Translations under genes and position numbers: made by a program
Notes under the pieces: model-generated
Seen by the model: the letters and a program-made list of their open reading frames with translations, nothing else
The model's database searches: none
Told to the model about the DNA's origin: nothing
Virus record (IMG/VR): IMGVR_UViG_3300008448_000526
Span: 1 to 26,588 of that record
Source of the DNA: a virus
DNA: 26,588 bases
Reading direction: 5' to 3' (one strand)
Shown here: in pieces, positions 13,240-21,062 of the stretch
How the letters are laid out: every line of letters starts with the position of its first letter
Position numbering within the stretch: position 1 is the first letter of the stretch

Positions 13240-13533
13240 ATGACGCTTAAAACTACTTATCTCACCGTCACAGATACTCCAATTTGCGTTGCAGTCAATG
13301 ACGGGGATCAAGAGGAAATGAACGTGTACCTTGCCAACACAGGCGGTACTCACGATTTATTCTTAGGTGATCCAAGCGTCACTTCAACCAACGGCTACGT
13401 GATTGGCAAGTTTCAATCAACAGGTATCAACAACCGTTTTCAATGCGTTTTATTCTCAGGTGAGCAATTGTTTGCGGTTTGCAGTTCAGGCAACTCAACC
13501 ACCGTCTCAGTTATGACCACAGGTAGCAATTAA
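13240..13533 (+). CDS. 97-aa beta-rich virion-associated protein
   Basis: ATG directly abuts the previous stop. Almost the whole protein is alternating strands with glycine/asparagine turns: TDTPICVAVNDGD, MNVYLANTGGTHDLFLGD, LFSGEQLFAVCSSGNSTTVSVM. This looks like a small beta-sandwich of the kind used as capsid decoration or short appendage proteins. The stop is overlapped by the protease start. Exact role unknown. Confidence 0.6.
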   Translation: MTLKTTYLTVTDTPICVAVNDGDQEEMNVYLANTGGTHDLFLGDPSVTSTNGYVIGKFQSTGINNRFQCVLFSGEQLFAVCSSGNSTTVSVMTTGSN

Positions 13534-15542
13534 TGGCTGACAGTTTTGTCCCGCCAGCCCCAGTGCGAGCCAACGCCAAGCGTGGCTTAGAACTCAGGGA
13601 CAAATACAACCGTGGCGGCACTGAAGTAGGGGTTGCGCGCGCAAGAGATCTTTCCAACGGTTCAGGGCTATCATTAGACACAATCAAACGCATGAATTCA
13701 TTTTTTGCGCGTCACGAAGTGGACAAGCAAGGTGAAGGCTGGGGCAAAGACAGCGCAGGTTACATAGCATGGTTACTATGGGGCGGTGACGCTGGTTGGG
13801 CTTGGGCAAAGAGAATTATCAGAGAAAACGAAAACAAGGAGAAATCATCAATGTCTAATCTAACAACAGCGTTTTTTGGGATTGAGAAAGCAGATCGCAA
13901 CGCAGACGGCACAATGACCGTTTACGGCAAGGCAACAGACGACAGCATTGACATTGATCAGCAGATCTGCGACGGCGATTGGTTAGACCGCGCAATGCCT
14001 CACTGGTTCAAGTCAGGCGGCAACATCAGAGAACAACACAGCAACATTGCAGCAGGCGTAGCAACCGACTACGAAGCCAAGGCTGACGGACATTACATTT
14101 CTGCACTCGTGGTAGATCCAGTTTCAGTCAAGAAGGTTGAAGCAGGCGTACTCAAAGGGTTCAGCATTGGAATTAAGAACCCACGCGTGACACGCGATAA
14201 GGCAGCAGCAAACGGGCGCATTGTGGACGGACAAATTGTTGAGGTGAGCCTTGTGGATCGCCCAGCCAACCCTAACTGCCAGTTGGTATTGGCTAAGTCT
14301 GCCTCAGGCGACGACACAGTGGTACAGGTTGAGGATCTGATTGAGAAAGAGGATAAGCAAGACTACGAGAACATGCTGCCTGGTGGCGAGCGCTCAGAGC
14401 CTGCTGACAAGGATCTATACAACAAGGTCAAGGCTGAAGCCAAAGAGAAGTTTGATGTTTACCCTTCAGCGGTTGCCAACTCTTGGGTGGTAAACGAGTA
14501 CAAAAAGCGTGGCGGAAAATACAAGGCAAAAGCCAAAAAATCATTACAATCTGAGGACACAAATACGGAAGAGGGAAGCCCAATGGCAACAGAAACTATC
14601 TCAGTACCAAAGTCCATTGTGGGCGACATTTTGAAGTTTGATAAGGCTGAGTTTGAAGCAGCACGCGACGCGCTGGCAAACCTAGTTTCAATTGAAGCAG
14701 AAGCAATGAAAGAGGGTCACAACGAGATCCAGTCAATTGCACACCTGCTTGAAGCGATCAGTCACCTACACGCTTGGTATGAAGGTGAAGAAGCAGAGGG
14801 TGAAGTGGTTGAAGAGATTATTGAAATGTCAGCAGACAAGAGCGCAATGAAGTCAACCATTGGTTGCGACTGCGCTGGTTGCATGGCTTGTGCAGAAAAA
14901 GGCGGTTGCAAGGGCGCAATGTGCAAAATGCACGACGCAGAGAAAAACGTCACACAAGACACAGCAGCAGACGGCGCTGAGGATCTTATTGTTGAAGAAA
15001 AGTCAGCAACAATGGATAAGTGCTTGGAGTGCGGTTGCCACCGTCCAGAGGAAACACACGGTCAGGTAGATGTCACAACAGCCGACATGGTTGCACCAAG
15101 TGAGACACCTAAGTCACCTGAAGCAGATGAAGTAGTGACTGAATTGAAAGATCAGGAACTACCAGAAGCGACTGAAGAAGTCGCAACAGATAATTCCCCT
15201 GATGATAAGTCAGAGGATCTTGACGCCATAGTAGAGCAAGTGGTTGAAAGCGCAACAAAAGCACTCAAATCAGAGATTGCTTCACTTGTTGCTGCAAAAG
15301 AGGCAGCACAGGAGAAAGCAATAGGTTTGGAGACTGAGTTAGCACAAGCCAAATCTCTCGCAGTGGCGGGTGGACCAAAGCGAACAGCACGACCATTAGG
15401 GGGAACTCAAAATGATCTCGTGCTCAAAGCAGCCACCTACAAAGCGAAAGCAAATGCAGCAACAGACCCAGATCTTGCTAAGGGTTACAAGGCACTCGCA
15501 GACAAGTTCTACGCAGAAGCCGCAGAAACCCTGAACAAGTAA
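13533..15542 (+). CDS. Prohead protease with N-terminal extension and C-terminal scaffold-like region
   Basis: Residues 1-100 are a conserved phage module (ANAKRGLELRDKYNRGG, WGKDSAGYIAWLLWGGDAGW). Residues 107-255 are an S78-type prohead serine protease with EQH (H169), KGFSIGIKNP (S211) and GQIVEVSLVDRPANPNC. Residues 290-335 match a small domain with DLYNKVKAEAKEKFDVYP (I recall DUF5872). The last 320 residues are acidic, helical and scaffold-like but contain a cysteine cluster (C445-C464, C497-C502). The protein matures the capsid by cutting scaffold and capsid precursors. At 669 residues it is about three times the usual protease length. Two internal in-frame starts may give shorter products. 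Confidence 0.85.
   Translation: MADSFVPPAPVRANAKRGLELRDKYNRGGTEVGVARARDLSNGSGLSLDTIKRMNSFFARHEVDKQGEGWGKDSAGYIAWLLWGGDAGWAWAKRIIRENENKEKSSMSNLTTAFFGIEKADRNADGTMTVYGKATDDSIDIDQQICDGDWLDRAMPHWFKSGGNIREQHSNIAAGVATDYEAKADGHYISALVVDPVSVKKVEAGVLKGFSIGIKNPRVTRDKAAANGRIVDGQIVEVSLVDRPANPNCQLVLAKSASGDDTVVQVEDLIEKEDKQDYENMLPGGERSEPADKDLYNKVKAEAKEKFDVYPSAVANSWVVNEYKKRGGKYKAKAKKSLQSEDTNTEEGSPMATETISVPKSIVGDILKFDKAEFEAARDALANLVSIEAEAMKEGHNEIQSIAHLLEAISHLHAWYEGEEAEGEVVEEIIEMSADKSAMKSTIGCDCAGCMACAEKGGCKGAMCKMHDAEKNVTQDTAADGAEDLIVEEKSATMDKCLECGCHRPEETHGQVDVTTADMVAPSETPKSPEADEVVTELKDQELPEATEEVATDNSPDDKSEDLDAIVEQVVESATKALKSEIASLVAAKEAAQEKAIGLETELAQAKSLAVAGGPKRTARPLGGTQNDLVLKAATYKAKANAATDPDLAKGYKALADKFYAEAAETLNK
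13836..13853 (+). promoter_or_regulatory. Internal ribosome binding site and in-frame start in the protease gene
   Basis: AAGGAG at 13836-13841 lies nine bases before an in-frame ATG at 13851 (residue 107). The region after this ATG (SNLTTAFFGIEKADRN) is where a stand-alone prohead protease would begin. The motif is a better ribosome binding site than that of most genes here. It suggests a separate protease product lacking the N-terminal module. Confidence 0.6.
14571..14585 (+). promoter_or_regulatory. Second internal ribosome binding site and start (scaffold product)
   Basis: GAGGGAAG starts at 14571 and an in-frame ATG follows at 14583 (residue 351), with the product beginning MATETISVPKSI. 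This is the beginning of the helical, acidic C-terminal region. The layout mimics lambda gpC/Nu3, where the scaffold is translated from within the protease gene in the same frame. Confidence 0.5.
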
Positions 15543-15570
15543 CCAAACCCAACCGAAAGGAACCACAACT

Positions 15571-17238
15571 ATGGCTGAAATGCCACGCGCTAAGGATCTG
15601 TTTGACGGATCTAGCCCTGTTGAGGCTGCTGAACGTATGGATCAATACACTGCCGAACTTGGCAAGGCATTGAGCAACGCTTCATCAGTTCCAGGACAAG
15701 CACCAGCACCAGACGCTACTTCACAGTTGGAAGCACTTGCAGCAAGCAAGTCACTTTCACCTGATGCAGCAGCAGGACTTCAGAATGCATTAGCGGCACA
15801 GCGCCTAGCAATGCAGGACATTCAGAAGGACATTTCTCTAACATCACCGTTGAGCACATCATTTGCAGCCTTCGATCTTGAAGCGCCAGCAAAGTTGCTT
15901 ACACCACGTCCAACACCTCTACGTAACCGTATCCCACGCAAGAAGGGCGTAGGCACATCACACCGTGTCAAGCGTATTCTTGGATACACAGGTACAGGTA
16001 CAGGTGGAGTTGGCAACACATGGCCAGGAATTACTGAAAGCACAACAACTGCTTTTGGTTCAATCAACTACGAGCGTGGTCCAAAGATCTCATACGCAGC
16101 AGATGATTTGATCCTGCCTTACAACTCATACTCACTATCTGATTCAGTGTCATTTGACGCTAATTTCTCAGGTTTGGGATACCAAGACCTACGCCAGTTG
16201 TCATCAACCTCAACTCTATACGCAACAATGCTTATGGAAGAGCGCATGATGCTTATGGCACGCGGTACAGCAAGCGGATACTCAGGCGCACTATCAGCAC
16301 CTACATTCACACTTGCTTCACCAGTTGCAGGCGCAGGACAGACAGCACTTGCTGCAACCACTTACTATGTCAACGTCACAACTGACGCTGGTATCTCAGT
16401 AAACGGTTTTGGTGAGTCAATCCTTGGAACAGAAGCCTCAACAGCAGTTGCTTCAGGTGACGTACTAACAGTCACAGTTGCAACAGCAGTCGCAGGCGCA
16501 CTTGGTTACAACATTTACGTTGGAACTGCAACAGGCGCAGCAAACTTGAAGTACCAGGGAACTCTAAAGGGAACAGGTACATTCACAATTCAGGGCGCTG
16601 GAACACAGGGACTAACAGGCAACAACGCAGCATTTACAACAACTGGTGCTGCTGCCTCACGTGCTGCTGCTGATACTTCAGCATACGCAACAGGCTACGA
16701 CGGCATTTTGCCAACAGTGCTTGGTCCAAACTCAGGTTACAACAACGCAATCAACGGCACATTCTCTACCTCTAACCCAGGTGCAGAGTTCCAGACCGTA
16801 TTTGCTAACTTGTACCAGAACGTAAAGGCTGATCCAGATCTAGTATTGCTCAACGGCAATGACCGTAAGCAACTCTCAGACGCGATCAAGTCAGGTTCAA
16901 CAGCGAACTACCGTTTGAACATCGAAAACCCAGGCGTTGGTGGAACCACATACGGTTCAATCGTGACTGGACTTCAGAACGAAGTAACTGGAAAGTCAAT
17001 TAACCTAGAAGTTCACCCATGGTTGAACCCAGGTGTTGCACCAGTACTATCATTCACACTTCCAATCCCTGACACAGAGGTATCTGACGTTTGGGCGAAC
17101 TTCATGGTTCAGGACTACATGGGTATCCAGTGGCCAGTAACTCAGTTCGCATACGAATTCAGCACATACTTCCGTGGCACATTCTTCTGTACTGCTCCAG
17201 CATGGAACGGTGCAGTTTCAGGAATTGTGTCTGCTTAA
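15571..17238 (+). CDS. Major capsid protein (HK97 fold) with Ig-like insertion
   Basis: GAAAGGAACC precedes ATG 15571. The 555-residue protein has an N-terminal helical region (1-95) compatible with a cleaved delta domain. Shell segments follow: RNRIPRKKGVGTSHRVKRIL, ITESTTTAFGSINYERGPKI, YQDLRQLSSTSTLYATMLMEERMML and, near the end, the VHPWLNPGVAPVLSFTLPIPDTEVSD region. Residues of about 241-360 form a threonine/alanine-rich beta domain (YYVNVTTDAGISVNGFGES, YNIYVGTATGAANLKYQG) inserted in the fold, probably surface-exposed. Position right after the protease-scaffold gene supports the call. Codons look more uniform than in neighbours, as expected for the most expressed gene. A strong hairpin follows. 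Confidence 0.92.
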   Translation: MAEMPRAKDLFDGSSPVEAAERMDQYTAELGKALSNASSVPGQAPAPDATSQLEALAASKSLSPDAAAGLQNALAAQRLAMQDIQKDISLTSPLSTSFAAFDLEAPAKLLTPRPTPLRNRIPRKKGVGTSHRVKRILGYTGTGTGGVGNTWPGITESTTTAFGSINYERGPKISYAADDLILPYNSYSLSDSVSFDANFSGLGYQDLRQLSSTSTLYATMLMEERMMLMARGTASGYSGALSAPTFTLASPVAGAGQTALAATTYYVNVTTDAGISVNGFGESILGTEASTAVASGDVLTVTVATAVAGALGYNIYVGTATGAANLKYQGTLKGTGTFTIQGAGTQGLTGNNAAFTTTGAAASRAAADTSAYATGYDGILPTVLGPNSGYNNAINGTFSTSNPGAEFQTVFANLYQNVKADPDLVLLNGNDRKQLSDAIKSGSTANYRLNIENPGVGGTTYGSIVTGLQNEVTGKSINLEVHPWLNPGVAPVLSFTLPIPDTEVSDVWANFMVQDYMGIQWPVTQFAYEFSTYFRGTFFCTAPAWNGAVSGIVSA

Positions 17239-17260
17239 TAACTGAATACGTAAGGCAATG

Positions 17261-17290
17261 GGGGGTGCGTTCCACATCGGGCGCACCCCC
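17261..17290 (+). terminator. Strong hairpin after the capsid gene
   Basis: GGGGGTGCG (17261-17269) and CGCACCCCC (17282-17290) form nine perfect pairs with a 12-base loop, 22 bases after the capsid stop. The sequence that follows (TACTTAAATA) lacks a strong T-run, so it may act as a partial terminator or as a 3-prime stabiliser of capsid mRNA. A related structure follows the tail-tube gene. Confidence 0.7.
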
Positions 17291-17312
17291 TACTTAAATA
17301 GAGAGGGCAAAC

Positions 17313-17591
17313 ATGACAAGACGAATGGTTGCGCCAGATAAAGGCGTACGAGAGACAACAGTTAACGGGCGTTTATACAAGCCTGATCGTGGCGGGATCT
17401 ACAACGTAGATAGCCCAAGTGCAGCAAGAGCCATGAAGCGTGAAGGGTTTTTTGAAGCATCGCTCAACCCAGTTGATCCAAAAGACAGCACGCGTGGATT
17501 TACTTGCGTAGAATGTGGTTTTGGATCTTGGTTTCGCAAATGTTCACGTTGCGGTCACACAAACGGGGATCCCCAAAGAGACGGGGAGTAA
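17313..17591 (+). CDS. 92-aa zinc-ribbon protein of the head-tail region
   Basis: GAGAGGGC precedes ATG 17313. The N-terminal two thirds contain TVNGRLYKPDRGGIYNV and an acidic/basic helix (SAARAMKREGFFEAS). The C-terminal part has CVECGFGSWFRKCSRCGHTNG, a four-cysteine zinc ribbon. Small zinc-ribbon proteins are frequent just after the capsid gene in actinophages, but their role is not established. It is separated from the capsid gene by the hairpin. Confidence 0.7.
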   Translation: MTRRMVAPDKGVRETTVNGRLYKPDRGGIYNVDSPSAARAMKREGFFEASLNPVDPKDSTRGFTCVECGFGSWFRKCSRCGHTNGDPQRDGE

Positions 17592-17594
17592 CAC

Positions 17595-18482
17595 ATGGCA
17601 ATAGGTATCACGCCTGACACACTAGAGGAAAACCCATACCTAACCGTTGCAGAGTTCAAAAATGCCCCAACCTCATTAGACATTAACAACCTTGTTGTGG
17701 GCGGTAATCAGGCTGCTCAGGACGCTGAATTGGCAAACGTGATCTTCAGAGCCTCTTCATACATGAACGAGTACCTCAATCAAAACCTAGTTGCCAACCG
17801 TTACACAGAGACCCAGCGCGTACGCACCAACAGTCAAGGTTTTATTTCACTGCACCCAAACAACAACCCGATTATTGCGCTGGAGTCATTTGAATACGGA
17901 TCTACTCCAAACAATCTTCAGACCTTGACAGATCCTTCACAGTGTTGGTTTGAGCCTCAACAAATCATTATCCCGCTGAGCCAGTTTTCTGCGACCTACT
18001 CCAGTGCTGGTCCACTCTCTTTTGGAGCCTCAGCGCCAGGACAACAGATGTTTACCAAATACACCTACGTCTCAGGCTACGTCAATACAACAATTGCAAC
18101 GGCTGTGGCTGCTGCAACCTCATTGACCGTTGCTAGCGGTTTGGGTATCAGGGCAGGATCGGTTTTGAAGATCTACGACGGTTCACTATCCGAGACAGTC
18201 ACAGTTGCTTCAACCTACACCTACGGTTCTACCACTGTTCCTTTGACCTCAGCGCTGGTTTCTACGCATTCTGCGGGTGTAGCCATAGGAAATCTACCTA
18301 ATGCGATCAAACAGGCTGCAATCCTGGTTACAACGGCGTTTTTGCGTATCCGTGGAGACAAGTCAAACACAATGAGCATTACCACTCGCGCTCAGGGCAG
18401 TGAGATCACAGGTAACACACGTTACGGCAGTGACATTCAGTTAGCCCTAGACATGGTAAACCTTTACCGCAGGATACGTTAA
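17595..18482 (+). CDS. Head-to-tail connector (adaptor) with beta insertion
   Basis: The 295-residue protein starts with YLTVAEFKNAPTSLD, typical of head completion/adaptor proteins (HK97 gp6/SPP1 gp15-like). A helix (AELANVIFRASSYMNEYLNQ) and RVRTNSQGFISLHPNNNPI follow. Residues of about 165-235 are a threonine-rich beta segment (TTIATAVAAATSLTVASGLG) that looks like an insertion. The C-terminal helix (AIKQAAILVTTAFLRIR) and YGSDIQLALDMVNLYRRI match the end of such adaptors. It would attach to the portal and close the channel. The next gene overlaps its stop. Confidence 0.75.
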   Translation: MAIGITPDTLEENPYLTVAEFKNAPTSLDINNLVVGGNQAAQDAELANVIFRASSYMNEYLNQNLVANRYTETQRVRTNSQGFISLHPNNNPIIALESFEYGSTPNNLQTLTDPSQCWFEPQQIIIPLSQFSATYSSAGPLSFGASAPGQQMFTKYTYVSGYVNTTIATAVAAATSLTVASGLGIRAGSVLKIYDGSLSETVTVASTYTYGSTTVPLTSALVSTHSAGVAIGNLPNAIKQAAILVTTAFLRIRGDKSNTMSITTRAQGSEITGNTRYGSDIQLALDMVNLYRRIR

Positions 18483-18970
18483 TGGCAGGGCGCACAGGGG
18501 TACGCGCAACGATTTATTCATTTTTATCGTCGCCACAGATTACAAACCTCAACCAGATCTTCACGTCATTTCCCAAGCGCATTGATTTCAACGTCAACAC
18601 AACACCTGGATCTAGTTCACGTGCTGCTGCGATTATCTTCATTGCGTCAGAGACTGAGAGCAGAGTTGCTATTGGCGGTGCAACCAACGGTATTAAGCGT
18701 GTTGATTACACGATCATTTTGCAGATCTATCAGCACTCATTTGTGCGAAACGCTGAAGAAGCAATGACAGATTTTGATACGCTTATTGATGCAATCAAAA
18801 CACGCCTGCGTTCAGATCACCGATTTGGGGACGTGAACGGCACTTTGGTATGGCAGGGCGCTGAACCGCGTATCACTACGCGCTACGGTGAGCCTTCCAC
18901 GGCTGAAGAAGGCATGACGGAAACGTATGCTGAGGTAGAATTTGAAGTCACGGAAATGATCAACGCATAG
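18482..18970 (+). CDS. Tail terminator-like / minor tail protein
   Basis: TAATG overlap with the connector gene. The 162-residue protein has the mixed alpha/beta look of tail-terminator (lambda gpU/HK97 gp10-neighbour) proteins: VRATIYSFLSS, an RVDYTIILQIYQHS strand pair, EEAMTDFDTLIDAIKTRL helix, and TETYAEVEFEVTEMI at the end. These proteins cap the tail tube and set the joint to the head. The position between connector and tail tube fits. The call rests on pattern and gene order more than on a specific motif. Confidence 0.6.
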   Translation: MAGRTGVRATIYSFLSSPQITNLNQIFTSFPKRIDFNVNTTPGSSSRAAAIIFIASETESRVAIGGATNGIKRVDYTIILQIYQHSFVRNAEEAMTDFDTLIDAIKTRLRSDHRFGDVNGTLVWQGAEPRITTRYGEPSTAEEGMTETYAEVEFEVTEMINA

Positions 18971-18978
18971 GGAGACAA

Positions 18979-19158
18979 ATGAAGTACAAATACACAGGAA
19001 CAGACTCACGCGTGTTCCCTACGTTGGGGATTACCGTGAAGCCAGGCGAAGAGTTTGAAGCGCCTGACAAGTTTGACGTGCCTAATGTAGTACCAGCAGG
19101 CGCACACAAATCAACACCAGCAACGTCTGCCGCGTCAGACACGACATTAGGAGAGTGA
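18979..19158 (+). CDS. 59-aa small tail-region protein
   Basis: GGGAGAC lies just upstream of ATG 18979. The 59-residue protein starts KYKYTGTDSRVFPTLGITVKPGEEFEAPDKF, a pattern shared by small conserved proteins near the tail-tube gene in many actinophages, followed by a disordered Ser/Thr/Ala tail. One base separates its stop from the tail-tube start, so the two are probably co-translated. Function unknown. Confidence 0.65.
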   Translation: MKYKYTGTDSRVFPTLGITVKPGEEFEAPDKFDVPNVVPAGAHKSTPATSAASDTTLGE

Positions 19159-19159
19159 A

Positions 19160-19978
19160 ATGCCAGGACAAAATAGCGTACGCAGTTACATAGGTATTGC
19201 GAAAGAAGTAACCAAGGGAACTGCAGTTGCAGCAACAGATTATCTAATGGTGATGGCTGATAGCGTCAAGCCAGCAGACATCATTGATCCGCTGTACGAC
19301 AAGGGACTACGTGGTTCGCTTGTTGAGAACTACAACTACATTCCAGGGCGCGAGTATTCAACCTTTGATTTCAGTTCAGCAGCGTTCGCTGACGGAATTG
19401 GTTATGCGCTAACTGGTTTGTTAGGCGCTTGTGCCACAGTAGGCGCCTCAGCACCTTTCACTCACACAATCGCGCTCAAAAACTCTCTTGCAGCAGCAGC
19501 AGACGCTCAGCCACTGTCATACACAATCACTGATTTCTATGCAGCAGCAGTGCGTCAATACCCAGGTGTTCAGTTCACTGATTTCTCATTGAAGTTCAGC
19601 GCTGACGGGTTGCTTGAATACGACGCCAAGACAACTGGTTTCCAATCAGCAACAGTCGCTGCTCCAACGCCTACTTTCAGCACAGTGCTTCCAACTCCAG
19701 TTTGGCAAGGTACTGTCTCAATCGGCGGTTCAGCGGTTTCAAACACCGTGTCAGGAAACATTGACATGAAGCGCCCAATGACACCTATCTTTGGTATCTC
19801 AAACACACAAAACCCATACGCGGTATTTGTGGGCGCGTTGGAGACAACAGGTAAGTTCACGTTTGTTATGCGCTTGTGCCACAGTAGGTGCCTCAGCACC
19901 TTTCACTCACACAATCGCGCTCAAAAACTCTCTTACAGCAGCAGCAGACGCTCAACCACTGTCATACACAATCACTGA
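19160..19978 (+). CDS. Major tail tube protein, first copy, frame broken by tandem duplication
   Basis: Starts with AGGAGAG upstream of ATG 19160. The product begins NSVRSYIGIAKEVTKGTAV and shows the beta-rich pattern of siphovirus tube proteins (QFTDFSLKFSADGLLEYDAK, TPVFQ-like loops, TVSGNIDMKRP). Up to base 19869 it is a normal tube gene. There the 445-base block 19425-19869 repeats, with the frame offset by one, so the ORF ends after about 36 unrelated codons. Deleting one copy restores one 328-codon gene ending at 20591. As read, the C-terminal part of the tube domain is lost from this product. Confidence 0.75.
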   Translation: MPGQNSVRSYIGIAKEVTKGTAVAATDYLMVMADSVKPADIIDPLYDKGLRGSLVENYNYIPGREYSTFDFSSAAFADGIGYALTGLLGACATVGASAPFTHTIALKNSLAAAADAQPLSYTITDFYAAAVRQYPGVQFTDFSLKFSADGLLEYDAKTTGFQSATVAAPTPTFSTVLPTPVWQGTVSIGGSAVSNTVSGNIDMKRPMTPIFGISNTQNPYAVFVGALETTGKFTFVMRLCHSRCLSTFHSHNRAQKLSYSSSRRSTTVIHNH

Positions 19979-20314
19979 TTTCTATGCAGCAAACGTGCGT
20001 CAATACCCAGGCGTTCAGTTCACTGATTTCTCATTGAAGTTCAATGCTGACGGTATGCTTGAATACGACGCCAAGACAACTGGTTTCCAATCAGCAACAA
20101 CGACTGCTCCAGTGCCTACTTTCAGCACAGTGCTTCCAACTCCAGTTTGGGCTGGTACTGTATCAATCGGCGGTTCAGCGGTTTCAAACACCGTGTCAGG
20201 AAACATTGACATGAAGCGCCCAGTGACACCTATCTTTGGTATCTCAAACACTCAGAACCCATACGCGGTATTTGTCGGTGCTTTGGAGACAACAGGTAAG
20301 TTCACATTTGTCAT
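19425..20314 (+). repeat. 445-bp imperfect direct tandem duplication within the tail-tube gene
   Basis: Block 19425-19869 is followed at once by its homologue 19870-20314. By hand alignment I count about 29 substitutions and no indels, roughly 93-94 percent identity. Many are synonymous, but some change residues (for example AAV to ANV, WQG to WAG, PMT to PVT). The unit length is not a multiple of three, so it shifts the reading frame. The divergence is typical of two co-occurring strains rather than a fresh duplication. Confidence 0.9.
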
Positions 20315-20591
20315 GGAAAACGACACAGAACTCACACGTTTCCTAACCAACACTCAGCCAGCAATCGTGCTGAACTGGGCTCAGGGCGCAGGTGCGACAG
20401 CAACTCAGATCCAAGCAACAATCACAAAGGGTGCGTACACCGCAGCAGTGATTGAGCGTGGACAAGATTACGTACAGGTCACAGTTGACTTGAACGCTCA
20501 GGGTAATACAACTGATGCTGGTGTCTCAGGTGGCTTCAGCAACATCAAGTGGGTACTACAAAACGCAAAGGCGTCAGGTACCTATATCTAA
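19870..20591 (+). pseudogene. Major tail tube protein, second (downstream) copy lacking its own start
   Basis: Contains the repeated 445 bases (19870-20314) and the genuine C-terminus (ENDTELTRFLTNTQPAIVLNW, GAYTAAVIERGQDYVQVTVDL, GGFSNIKWVLQNAKASGTYI). The frame is open back to 19791 but those codons lie in the first copy in the wrong frame, and no ribosome binding site or convincing start is visible. It encodes an N-terminally incomplete tube protein unless translation is reached by a +1 shift between 19791 and 19978. The simplest reading is one tube gene split by a duplicated or mis-assembled segment. Confidence 0.7.
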
Positions 20592-20600
20592 TAGATCCAA

Positions 20601-20659
20601 GCAATGGGGTGGTCAGGTTGATCGTGGAATTGCCTTCCCGCGATCCCGCACCCCATTGC
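20601..20659 (+). terminator. Long two-part hairpin after the tail-tube gene
   Basis: GCAATGGGGTG (20601-20611) pairs with CACCCCATTGC (20649-20659), eleven perfect pairs. Inside, GATCGTGG (20620-20627) pairs with CCGCGATC (20638-20645), eight pairs with one G-T wobble, around a 10-base loop. No T-run follows. It lies ten bases after the stop of a highly expressed structural gene, like the hairpin after the capsid gene with which it shares the GGCAATGGGG-type start. Partial terminator or mRNA stabiliser. Confidence 0.75.
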
Positions 20660-20705
20660 CCTATCTAGTACAATAAAATGAAGGCAAACCTACATGGAGG
20701 CAAAA

Positions 20706-21062
20706 ATGGCTAAGAAAGTAACATTACCGTCAGGCGCAACAGTCACATTCAAGGATCCAAACTCACTGCGCGTTAAAGACCGCAAGCGTGTCATGCGCGT
20801 GACAGATGAGGCTGAGGGTGGAGATCTATCCAAGGCAATGGCGCTCACAGACGCACTATTGGCAATGCTGATTGAGGATTGGTCATTTGATTTGATTATC
20901 CCGTCAGTCAAGGTTGAGATGCTAGGCGAACTCACTATGGAAGATTATGACTTTCTGGTTGAGGAAACCAAGGAAGCACAAAAGTCACTGTTCCCAAAGT
21001 TGGGTAAAACAGATGAGACTGAGGCAGACCCAAAAGCCCATACCGACAACTTGAACGCCTAA
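20706..21062 (+). CDS. Tail assembly chaperone, short form (gpG-like)
   Basis: GGAGG at 20696-20700 directly precedes ATG 20706; the upstream in-frame ATG 20694 has no such site. The 118-residue product starts AKKVTLPSGATVTFKDPNSL and is helical (KDRKRVMRVTDEAEGGD, AMALTDALLAMLIEDW, MEDYDFLVEETKEAQKSL), matching the short tail assembly chaperones that precede the tape measure gene. They bind the tape measure protein during tail assembly. It ends shortly after a slippery heptamer used to make a longer form. Confidence 0.8.
   Translation: MAKKVTLPSGATVTFKDPNSLRVKDRKRVMRVTDEAEGGDLSKAMALTDALLAMLIEDWSFDLIIPSVKVEMLGELTMEDYDFLVEETKEAQKSLFPKLGKTDETEADPKAHTDNLNA

Noticed and set aside
20656-20680. 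Possible promoter TTGCCC...TACAAT ahead of the tail chaperone
   Set aside because: The two hexamers are only seven bases apart, far too close, and the first lies in the hairpin stem.
20678-20713. Eleven-codon ORF MKANLHGGKNG before the chaperone
   Set aside because: No ribosome binding site; its sequence is simply the chaperone leader read in another frame.
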